Shown piece by piece: positions 42,045 to 50,997 of a stretch of DNA of 64,000 nt. A program made the position numbers and the translations under genes. The notes beneath the pieces were generated by a model. That model searched no databases and was not told where the DNA came from. It was given only the letters and a program-made list of their open reading frames with translations. The number at the start of each line of letters is the position of its first letter. Position 1 is the stretch's first letter. The stretch comes from Symbiodinium kawagutii. Taxonomy: Eukaryota; Sar; Dinophyceae; Suessiales; Symbiodiniaceae. The stretch spans positions 72,646 through 136,645 of the forward strand of contig VSDK01010369.1 in the NCBI GenBank assembly GCA_009767595.1, written 5' to 3'.

Positions 42045-42857
42045 TTAGATGCAAGTGGGCATGTCGCAATGTTGTGCATCTAGCCGATATCGTCTGCGTG
42101 ATGTCAGTGGCCCATCCTGTTCTAGTTGTTTGTCATGTTGGTTAAATGATACCGCAGTATCATGGGTGGTAAAGGGCTATCATGGGCTAGCACCGATGAG
42201 TGTTGTGTTTTGTTGTTCTTTCTTGTGAAGTTGTTGACCCATTACCGGCTACTTGGATCAAACGGCGAAAAAGGTTCCATGATTCAATTGCTTGATAGGG
42301 GTGACCTAGCTGTTTATTTCTTTTGGGTTTAGCACATGAACTGGGAATCCATCATGAGTTTTGGTTCTTCACCATTATTCGCAATCATTGTCCATCATGG
42401 AGCTCAAACCAGGATGGTGAACACCAATCCAATAGCGATCGCTCAACTGAGCGGTTGATGGTTGTTGATCCTTTGCCCAGGGAACCAGCATGTCAATCAC
42501 CGTCAACTACCCATGTTGTTAAGCCTACCAATGGGAACGAACTAACCATCAGATGGTTAGTACCAGCTGAAGCCTCGCCAAACAACTGTTTCCCATGGGA
42601 TACATCCAAATTGCGGCGGTTTCCCTGAATTCGCGTAACTTCTTGAGTGGTTTCTGGGTTCAGAAAACACCCATATTCAACGGATCTTTGTACTTGGCAT
42701 CTCGCAACTCTTTGCCAAATATAACTCGTAATGTTACTAGTAATTTACCAACTTAGTTATTCCTTGCATCTTTATACCAGCAAGGATTATTCTTGGTCGA
42801 TTCCCAAGGTTGAAAAATTGTAGCAACATTCAGTGAGACTGGTGCGGGGCTGTGAAG
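42045..42857. other. Stretch without a supported gene
   Basis: Neutral composition. A 101-codon + frame (42323-42628) has no known domain and no clear borders. Confidence 0.3.
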
Positions 42858-42916
42858 CCTTGGCTGAATTCGTGTTGATCCAACCTGGAACCCATCCATT
42901 TGTTTATCGAAAAGTG
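42858..42916 (+). CDS. Candidate exon, unknown protein
   Basis: After GGCTGTGAAG the frame reads LAEFVLIQPGTHPFVYRKV to a GTGTTC donor, and stays open to a stop at 42943. A second short open segment (QFGLTMVPCRKQLVILRRAA) follows after CCCCAG at 42951. Confidence 0.4.
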
Positions 42917-43248
42917 GTGTTCCTCGTGGAAGGACCATCCTAGGCCCCAGGCAATTTGGGCTCACCATGGTTCCTTGCCGCAAACAGTTGGTGATCCTTC
43001 GGCGAGCCGCCATCCGTTAAACCATCGGTGCTGCTGAAGCTTCATCCGAGGTAAAGAGTCACCATCATCAGTGACCATTCATCAATTATCAGCTATCATT
43101 GAGACCGTTGCTAGAGAGAGATCCTCATTTTGTTGGTTGCAGTTCCAAACTTCTTGATTCCATCCATTGTTCACAGATATTCCCATCTTCGTTGCTTCAA
43201 GAAATGAACATATTGAACATATATCCCCATTGTTCCCAGATATGCCAG

Positions 43249-43328
43249 GTATATCCTTGGTTCCTTGGCGCCCATCGCTTTCTGCTGCGGCTCCTGCACT
43301 GCTGCGAGGCATTTTCCTGGATGTTCAG
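43249..43328 (+). CDS. Candidate exon, frame uncertain
   Basis: Between GATATGCCAG and GTGGCT. One frame reads VYPWFLGAHRFLLRLLHCCE, another SLVPWRPSLSAAAPALLRGI. Hydrophobic in either case. Confidence 0.45.
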
Positions 43329-43410
43329 GTGGCTACAGGAGTGGGGCTCTCAAACGGCCCCCTGCGCAATGAATCTGGTGAACGTGGGGTGACAGGTTTT
43401 CTCGAGGCTT

Positions 43411-43472
43411 AATAATGGTTGATGAATGGTTAATGATAGGGGAACAACCATTAACCATTAATCAACCATTAT
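43411..43472. repeat. Palindromic ATGGTTAATG block
   Basis: TAATGGTTGATGAATGG with TTAATGAT faces ATTAACCATTAATCAACCATTA, shown in pieces: about 24-bp arms around GGGGAACA. Confidence 0.65.
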
Positions 43473-44935
43473 TTACCCTTAACACAACCATTAATGCTTA
43501 ATTGTTCTCACCAGGCAATAAGAATGGTTAATGATGGTTAGAAATGTTGGATCCAGCAATTCATAAACCAGCCTCAGTGAATCCAGAAATAGCTGGCGAT
43601 TCACCATCAGAGATGGGTGGTCTGTTTATTAATATGGATCTACCAGTATTAAAGTAGCTGGAGATGATATAGATCCTTACAACGTAGGTGCTGGTTGACC
43701 AATTGCAGATGTTAGTGTTCAAGTGACAGGTGGGTGAAGCCCTGATATGGGGTAATGAAGCAATAATGTCGTGCAAGGGCCTTGGCCATTGGCACCTGCA
43801 GCCTCTGATATTTGATGGCGAGGTTTGATTTGACAAGATGAAGCCACCATTGTCATTGGAGATGCAGGCAACTCTCACTGGTATAGCTGTGACCAAGTCC
43901 AGCATATAGGAATGATACCAACTCAAGACGACCGAGGGGTGGCTGGAAACCAACAACATGGCTACGGGTCTACCAAGGTCGGGTAGGTAGTTGTCACTAT
44001 TTCAACAGTTGGGTACGTGCCAATCCATAGGATGACCAATGGACCACCAAAAACTGGCCATTTATCTCGTAAACCATTGGTTTTGAAGGGGCCACCATTT
44101 TGGCACATACCCAGTTGACGTTTCTCTTAGTTTGGGATGAGATGTACAGGGGTTTGACAACCGTTGCCCTCTGGGAATCCATCCGTTTCGCAAAATCAAT
44201 GAGCAAAGACAGCGCAATGACCTTCATGGCATCTCCAATTTCTGCTATCTGCAGCTGAATCTGAAGGGTGCCGTTTCGTTTAGCTTCTATGCCACCAGGG
44301 AATCCATGGCCTCAACAGATGGTTTGCATTGCCCCAACCCTGCTTTCACATCGGATCCAGGTGCCGCAAGTCTTTCCGGATGATCACAACCAGGCGCACA
44401 GAAGTGTTCGAATCCCGAAGGCCCCATGGATTTTGGGTCATAAATCAGCTAGAAAGTTGTTTTTTTATTGAAAGAACCAGGTCAAAGATTCCGTGTTTTG
44501 AATGACAATCAACTTGAAAGATCAACAACTTGAACGATAAAGGACTTGGCTTCTCTATTGAAACAACCAGGTGAAAAGATAGGGATTGCAATCTCATTGA
44601 TGTCGACATGAATCCCCCTATCCTGTCGATGTTGGTCACCAAGTGCCCCTCCTTTAGATATTTGTAATTTGCCACAGGCAAGAGGCCATGTACTATTGCT
44701 TTTTCTTTGGATCATGTACATTGCCCTGGCTTACTGAAGAGGTTTCCCCGGCTGAAAATGGGGTTGTTGACAAACGATTCGCGCCCAGCAACGACACTAG
44801 AATAGAAATTATCACTGGTTATGACTGTAAATTGGAACTATACCATAGAAACCATAACAGTTGTATGATGAGAGTACGAAAAAGAGACTATTGTTGATTG
44901 TAGTACCATGTTTCTGATCCATATTCTTCCTTCAC
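43473..44935. other. Long stretch with unassigned ORFs
   Basis: Open frames exist on both strands (for example minus 43561-43959 and 43997-44227, plus 44268-44471). Three + strand frames carry partial protein-like text with stops, so a decayed gene is possible. I could not place it in any family. Confidence 0.3.
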
Positions 44936-44994
<59 letters not shown>

Positions 44995-45022
44995 AAGAAG
45001 AAGAAGTAGAAGAAGAAGAAGC
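44936..45022. repeat. (AGT)n-(AGA)n trinucleotide array
   Basis: About 19 AGT units followed by AGA/AGT mixture. Confidence 0.95.
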
Positions 45023-45444
45023 CGGAGGTAGATCAATCCAACAGCATAAAAAGCAGCAACTCAATGATTTACCACTCTTATGATTGTAGCTCTCATTGGT
45101 GTATTTTTAAGGGTATACCACTTAACAGATGATTTTTGGATTTTACTATTGGGCGTAATCCGTTAGCACTTATTATGAAGCATCCCGGCATTACGCCCAG
45201 CTAGGTTTAGACTCCCAGTGCTCAAACAAAGGGTTCCAGGGGCGGTCTGGCGGAGGAGAAAATGGGATAGCAAACCGCAACTGCAAATGATGTCCCACTC
45301 CAATTAGGCGCTGCCTACCACATGGAACCCATTGTGAACATCTCTGCACAAAAGCATATAACCATGTAGTTCAGCCTTATTCAAAAATTGTTATCAGTAT
45401 TCTCTGACAAATTACCATAAATAGCAGAAATCTTTGTGAACTCT
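45023..45444. other. Stretch without a gene; one hairpin
   Basis: GGGCGTAAT at 45151 pairs with ATTACGCCC at about 45191 to form a 9-bp stem. A GC-richer patch at 45215-45290 is weakly exon-like. Confidence 0.35.
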
Positions 45445-45503
45445 CCTCCTCCTCCTCCTCCTCATCATCATCATCATCATCATCATCACCACCATCAACC
45501 AAC
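45445..45503. repeat. (TCC)n-(TCA)n-(CCA)n array
   Basis: Compound trinucleotide tract with sharp switches between units. Confidence 0.95.
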
Positions 45504-46529
45504 CATGATTTTTGTTTGTCAATTGTTGTGGATTATCCATGATTCTTCCCAATTTGACCAACCAACTCCAACCATTCACAGTTCCCTGCACTTCCGGCCC
45601 CTTAGAAAAATCAAAAGCTGCTGGGAGTGGCCGGTTTGACGTGTTTTCATGTTTATCATACACACTACTTGATGTCTTCTTGCTCCATTATCATGATGAT
45701 GAGTTTTATTATGGGTATAAAGATCAAGATATGTTTGTTGTACATATGTATGTTTTATAGTTTGTACGCATACAATAGTATCGTTGTTCCTCATAGTACT
45801 GCTGCTTTTGCTGCTGCTTTCTGCTCTACTGCAACTACTACGTTCACTACTAGCACGTTGTCAACTACTCCTATCATGAGTTTGCATGGTATCAAGATAC
45901 TCTCTTGCTAAGTATAGTTTCTTCCTACGCTTGCTACTATTGCGATTGTTCTTATCGTTAGTATCATCGTTGTTATCACTACCCTCGTTCCTAGCTTGAT
46001 TTTTGACACCACATGCGCTATTCCTACGCTGGAGATGAATCAGGTTGGTTGTCTGGGTGTGATGCCTTTGTCTCCAGCACAGAATATGTGTATCCTCTGG
46101 TTTCAGGTTTCTGAAGGCTTTAACAGCAAAAGATTGGGCTACCGCAGGCTTTGCAAGAAATGTATATGGCAGTTTAATTGGGAGACCATCTGATGACTTT
46201 TTGTTGGTCAATCCTGTCTTTTTTGGTTGATGACACTTTGGGCCCCTCCGACCACAAACCCCTGAAACTCAAACATCATTCCTGTTGCAACATCACCAAT
46301 GACGCCTCTTCTCAATCATCATCAATCATCATGAGGCACTAAGGACCATCATCAACCATCAATTCTTCATCAATTCACCATCATTTATTAACCATCGTTA
46401 ACCAATCGTCAGCCATCAACATCATCATCAATCAACCATTCCTAGTTGATTATCAGCTGCTTGTGAGCCATCAGTTGACCCTCCATCATTAAGCACAGCC
46501 TTTTCTCCATCGGCACGGCGGTCTGCCAG
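45504..46529. other. Stretch without a supported gene
   Basis: A minus-strand ORF of 116 codons (45861-46211) is Asn/Lys-rich without a known domain. From 46310 to 46450 the + strand repeats ATCATCAACCATCAATTC words. Confidence 0.35.
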
Positions 46530-46601
46530 GTGCAGTATCCCATCTTGGAGGCTGCTTCGGAACCGATCCAACAGCGAACAGGGGCGAAACGAAATGGGAG
46601 A
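46530..46601 (+). CDS. Candidate exon, unknown protein
   Basis: 24 codons in phase 0 between GTCTGCCAG and GTGAAG: VQYPILEAASEPIQQRTGAK RNGR. Clear GC contrast and an unambiguous frame. Confidence 0.5.
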
Positions 46602-47518
46602 GTGAAGCCATAATGAGCAATTCATGATAGGTGCTTGTAAGTATCATATCATTAATAATCAGGGATAAGCTATAAATGAGAATAATAGATTGTTATCATA
46701 TCATTGTAAAGAATTAGGGATAACCTATTAGTGATAACAATACATTGTTTATTGTTGTGATGATAAATATAAATACGGATCACCTATGATGAATAGATAA
46801 ATCATTGTTAGGTATATCATGGGGAAATGCGATATGGCTTCGCTTATGACTATTCTTAGGTGAGTAGTGAATCATATGATTCACTAGCCATATGAGATAT
46901 CATTCATAGGTGTCTTACCACTGCCTAACAATGATTTTAAGGTGATCAATAGGGAAATCTGAATGATAAGACAAGAATTTTAGCGGGTGATGTGGTAGAT
47001 TGGCTTGATGAGATTGGTAATTCAATAATCCATGATAGGGCAACAATAGGATATGATCACTAGGGATAACGACAAGAAAGGATCATCATAGAGAACCATA
47101 GGTTGTGGCTCATGATAGTGGGTTCAAAGTGGCTGACGGCAAGAACAATAGGACAACAATAATCACCCGCTGAGGTGGATGAACGAGCCAGCCTTGTGCA
47201 GCTAGGGTTATTTCTGGGATACAGCCATAATGATAATCCCTGTAAGGTGGCTTGTAACCCCCTGTAGTCATGATTAGTAACCGGTTGCTAAGTAGGGATA
47301 CACACCAGAGTGTAGCAAATATTTCGAGCAGGGTCACGACCAACCATCCCAGCAAGTGGCTAGGTGAAGATGCCAACAGTGCGACTAGTAACTGGTCGCA
47401 GGGGTGTAACTTCCATCGGCTGGGAAGACTGTTGCTGCTACCTATTTGGCGATGCTCCGTGTAGATCCTTGTGGAACCCAGGACAATTTGGCAGTCCATG
47501 GATGAAAAACACATCCAC
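46602..47518. other. Intron-like DNA
   Basis: 46620-47100 is rich in GATAATCAGGGATAA / TGATAACAATAC words. ORFs on both strands at 47110-47514 are mutually exclusive and carry no domain. Confidence 0.35.
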
Positions 47519-47606
47519 AGGAGTTTCTGAAAATTGGGAACCCCAAATGATGAATTTCTTTGATAATAACTCAGGGTACCCCCTAGCTATTAAGAAACCA
47601 CCATAT
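47519..47606 (-). mobile_element. MITE-like family A copy (short)
   Basis: AGGAGTTTCTGAAAATTGGG, CCCCAAATGATGAATTTC, AGGGTACCCCCTAGC and TTAAGAAACCACCATAT. About 88 bp with a shortened interior. Confidence 0.65.
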
Positions 47607-47954
47607 CACCCAGCTGTTGCTTGGGTCCCCTGCTCCTCTAGCTCCAGCTGGTTCAGGCCTAGCGCAGTTGAGCACCTATCGGGATTAATTAACAAAGATC
47701 ACCCATAGCCATTCACAGTGACCATTGATCAACCAATGATGATTCACAACTTATGAGTATTTCCAAATGGTTAACCATTGACCATCCATGATGGTTAACT
47801 CTTTGTTGACTCGTGTGGATCAACTATTCTTGATCAATGAGTCATTATCATCCCTCAGCAGCCATCAAATGACTGTACCAAACCATCGGTAATCATCATT
47901 GTCATTCTGAACGACCGACCAACACATAGTTCACATTGTTTGAATTACCCTCTG
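47607..47954. other. Stretch without a supported gene
   Basis: AACCATTGACCATCCATG words after 47700. A GC patch at 47620-47670 is weakly exon-like. Confidence 0.3.
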
Positions 47955-48042
47955 CCAAACCAACCTGGTTGCGCTGAAAATCCCTATCTTTATAGGTAAA
48001 ACCAAAATAGATGGTGCATTTTCTACGCAACCAGATTAGTTC
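47955..48042. mobile_element. Family B inverted-repeat element, full copy
   Basis: Left arm AACCAACCTGGTTGCGCTGA and right arm TTCTACGCAACCAGATTAGT are inverted copies over about 25 bp, enclosing about 40 bp. Longest copy of the family in the window. Confidence 0.65.
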
Positions 48043-48166
48043 GAACTAGCCATTCATTAATCATTCATCCATCATCAACTTCCCTGACCATTCATCATGA
48101 TCATTCTTAACCAGGTTAGTGACCATTGATTCAGACCATTGATTTGCCACTCAGCGTTTGTGCCAG
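48043..48166. other. CATTCATCC/TCATTAACC degenerate tract
   Basis: Repeat words only. Confidence 0.4.
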
Positions 48167-48229
48167 GCGCAGTTTTCCCCCTTGGGTTTGGTGGACGTGG
48201 ATGCCACGAGCCAGTCGCGCCGCGAGACG
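48167..48229 (+). CDS. Candidate exon, unknown protein
   Basis: 21 codons in phase 0 between TTGTGCCAG and GTTTGT: AQFSPLGLVDVDATSQSRRE T. The frame is open to about 48275, so a later border is possible. Confidence 0.5.
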
Positions 48230-49054
48230 GTTTGTGGGACAGCCCAGGGTTTGAGGGCTGTGCAGCGGCACAGATGAATGGGGTGAGCTGTTGAAGTTCC
48301 CGCAAAGTTAATTGGTTGTTAGTGATGGTTACTGACAGGTGAATTAACCATAGTTAATGATGGTTAAGTGACTGTTTAACCATTGGTCATTGGTTGGTGG
48401 TTTTGACCATGCTTGATAGTGGTAAATAACAGGGGATCCTAAGCAACAAGAATGGTGAAATAACTGCTGGTTGGTGGTTTCCCCATGTATTGTATATGTT
48501 CGGTTTCGACAAACTGTGTATTTTTCCGGACATTGCTCAATGATCGTTGATAAATGATGATACTCGTACGTTCAACTTAGATATGCAGACATTTCTCATA
48601 TCCTGTTGCTTATTTTTGTCGTGGTTTTTGCATGTGATGCAATCGCAAACAGACTCATGCTGATTGGCTACCAGTCAACCATCTACTGGGTGGCTTGTGA
48701 AAGCTGATTGGCTTGAGATCATTTCTTTCAAACAGCTTGGTTTCATCAATGATGGATTCGTTCCCCTTTGAGCAATGGGCATTGAACAATGGTACCCCCT
48801 CTGGCATTCTGATTGAGAAGCCTGAACATAGCGTAGTGACCGACCATCTATGTCTGGTACCTGGAGATGGCCAGCGGTGAAAAGACCGGCTGACCCTGAA
48901 GTGAAGTTGCTTGACATGTGGCTCAATAGTCCCAGTAGTATCAACCATCATCATGGCAAGTACCGTCTAATACTAACCATCAAGGTATCAGCATAAGCTG
49001 CTACCAAGCACCATGAAGTGCACTGGTCATCAGCTCGCCAGCTCCGGCTTCCAG
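48230..49054. other. Stretch without a supported gene
   Basis: TGGTTAATGATGG words at 48310-48440 and AACTGCTGGTTGGTGGTTT at 48462. Minus ORFs at 48655-48954 overlap each other and are not called. Confidence 0.35.
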
Positions 49055-49136
49055 GTAAAGGCGATGCGCGCTGGGGTTCCTTCAATTCTGCCTGGGTGCG
49101 CGACTCGCAGGGCAACGTGGTGTGGCTCAAGCTGGA
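49055..49136 (+). CDS. Candidate exon next to a trinucleotide array
   Basis: GC-rich island after GGCTTCCAG. One frame reads GKGDARWGSFNSAWVRDSQG then NVVWLKLD and enters the ATC array. GTAAAG at 49055 could instead be a donor of a 21-bp exon. Confidence 0.4.
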
Positions 49137-49137
49137 T

Positions 49138-49180
<43 letters not shown>
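49137..49180. repeat. (ATC)n array
   Basis: About 14 perfect units. Confidence 0.95.
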
Positions 49181-49207
49181 CCTTTGATTTACTAACATGA
49201 AGGAATG

Positions 49208-49325
49208 ATGGTGGTTTCTTAAAATAGAGGTTACCCCAGTTGTCATCCAGCTTTTTTAATCACATAGACCAAATATTTTTTATCCATTTTTTGGGTGCGC
49301 TATTTTGAGGACTCCCCATCTGGTG
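49208..49325 (+). mobile_element. MITE-like family A copy
   Basis: GATGGTGGTTTCTTAAAATA, TTACCCCAGTTGTCATCC, a T-rich interior and right arm GGTGCGCTATTTTGAGG. Confidence 0.65.
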
Positions 49326-49548
49326 TTTTTGTTGGTTGCATATCATTCCCTATTAGCCATCATAATCTCTTATCAATCCCTTATAGCCCCCTTATAAATC
49401 CTGTTTAAAACCCTTAAAGATCCCTTATCATCCCCTATAAATCCCCTACAAATCTCGTATAAATCGCTCCTAAAACCCGCTCAACTATTGGTTATGGTAG
49501 CTCCACATTGATCGACCACACATTTTTTGGAAGCTGGGGAACCACCAG
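49326..49548. repeat. Degenerate CCCTTATAAATCCC repeat
   Basis: From 49370 to 49480 there are about eight diverged units of TCCCCTATAAATCCC type, unlike the ATGGTTAATG words elsewhere. Confidence 0.6.
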
Positions 49549-49624
49549 TGGCCAGGACTGCGACCTCTTTTGGTGCGATGAGGACTCAATAGCAACGTCG
49601 GGGAGACCCAGACCATTGGGATCC
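49549..49624 (+). CDS. Candidate exon, unknown protein
   Basis: Acceptor GAACCACCAG, frame GQDCDLFWCDEDSIATSGRP then RPLGS, donor GTTGGT. Acidic, with a CxxxxxC spacing. Confidence 0.5.
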
Positions 49625-49817
49625 GTTGGTTGGTTGAAAGATGAATCGCTTGGACCAAGCTTGGCGGATTTTTGTTGGGTGACTATTATTTATCAATCAA
49701 TTATTTATCAATCAACTGATTTTTGTTGGTTGACTTATCGTATTGGTTCATTTATATTCATTAATCAATACCATAAGTCAACCAATCATAGCTGTCATAC
49801 CCGAGCCACTCACCAAG
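49625..49817. other. TTATCAATCAA repeat DNA
   Basis: Two to three TTATTTATCAATCAAT units at 49685-49715 with partial complements to 49790. Confidence 0.45.
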
Positions 49818-49900
49818 CCAACGAAGATCCAGAGGGTTCTCTTCCCCTGCGGAGACAGCTCTGAGGTCTGGTGCAGGTGGACCTGTTGGGCGCGCATGTT
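49818..49900 (+). CDS. Candidate exon, unknown protein
   Basis: After CTCACCAAG the frame reads PTKIQRVLFPCGDSSEVWCR then WTCWARML to GTGACA. Cys/Trp-rich. Confidence 0.45.
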
Positions 49901-50701
49901 GTGACAGGTTGAAGCACAGGTTGGTTTTTCCCTGGGCAAGTCGTTTTCTTCAACAAAAATTGATGCATGCTTTATTGTTCTTTGTTTTTTTCAGTCAAGT
50001 CAGTTGCAATGCTAGCTTTCGTCACCTACCCCTGGCCTCAAGTGATGGTTTGATGCGGTCAAGAATGGTTGATCAACGTGGTGATGTATGACTTGGACTG
50101 GAACATATTTTTTGTGCCAAGTCATAATGGCACCCCCACTCAACCAATGGTTTCCAGTTGTAAAATGATGATTTTTGGGTGGGGCCCAGGCTGGTTCCCC
50201 GCCATGGCTTGGCACATGCCCAAGTGCTGCTTTGATTTGTTGTCAAGCACGGCTGATCAATGTGGTGATGTATGAGATCAGGGCATGGCTAGGCTATGAC
50301 CTCTTGAAAAACGGTTCAATCACAGAGGCATTCCCAGTTTTCATACTGGAACGGTCATTTTGAATTGGGCTAGCATCAGTTGTGGACACCTTCATTTGGG
50401 TAGACCAAGAGACACAGAGCAAGTATTCATGAGGTTCCATGTAATTCGTTGCAATGCTGGCTGTATTGTTTGCCCAAAATTCTCAAGCAAACCACATTTC
50501 ATATTTGTGAGCTGTAGATGGCAGAACAGAAAAACCAGACACTTGACATGTATGCATAGCGTACATATACGGTTTACCTATCGAGGGAATGTGGCCGGCT
50601 ATGGTTGGTATCACCTATCATTCCTCAGGAACCCAGGAGGGTTTTCTGTTTATGGATCTGAGGGTTTCAAGGTTTGGAACCCAGGAAATCTTTGTTGCAA
50701 G
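49901..50701. other. Stretch with ORFs but no supported gene
   Basis: The phrase GATCAACGTGGTGATGTATGA recurs at 50072 and 50250 (as GATCAATGTGGTGATGTATG), flanking GGTGGGGCCCAGGCTGG. No known domain. Confidence 0.3.
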
Positions 50702-50829
50702 CCATCGCGGAGAAGTTTTCATGCTCGACAGCTGTTGCTTGTTGGCCCTGGACATCTCACATTGCTGCAGAGCTTGCTGGCACTCCCACCTTGAGACCCT
50801 GGGGAACTGCACGGACCTTCACGGAGAAG
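50702..50829 (+). CDS. Candidate exon just upstream of the retrotransposon
   Basis: After GTTGCAAG the frame reads IAEKFSCSTAVACWPWTSHI then AAELAGTPTLRPWGTARTFT, ending EK before GTATTG. Two other frames are open (one VASHRGEVFMLDSCCLLALD). It ends about 90 bp before the duplicated target site. Confidence 0.4.
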
Positions 50830-50918
50830 GTATTGGCATGGCTTCCTCCCTACCACAGATTGCCAGCGCACTTCTGAGGCGTCGCTAATCTTAGCGATTG
50901 ATCCAAGATATGGCGAGT

Positions 50919-50936
50919 TGGGTCAATATTAACCAA
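50919..50936. repeat. Target-site duplication, 5' copy
   Basis: TGGGTCAATATTAACCAA, identical to 61126-61143. Confidence 0.9.
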
Positions 50937-50997
50937 GATCTCGGCACGAGCGTCCCCCCCGCGATCTTGTGTTGTCTTGGGGCGACCGAATCGTGCC

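Noticed and set aside
44400-44430. tRNA-like TTCGAATCCC
   Set aside because: No T-stem pairing and no cloverleaf could be drawn around it.
43561-44721. Decayed retroelement or gene on either strand
   Set aside because: Open frames on both strands look partly protein-like, but no family motif could be recognised. Left as an unassigned stretch.
45861-46211. Minus-strand 116-codon ORF
   Set aside because: Asn/Lys-rich low-complexity part, no domain, and opposite to the direction of all recognisable genes here.
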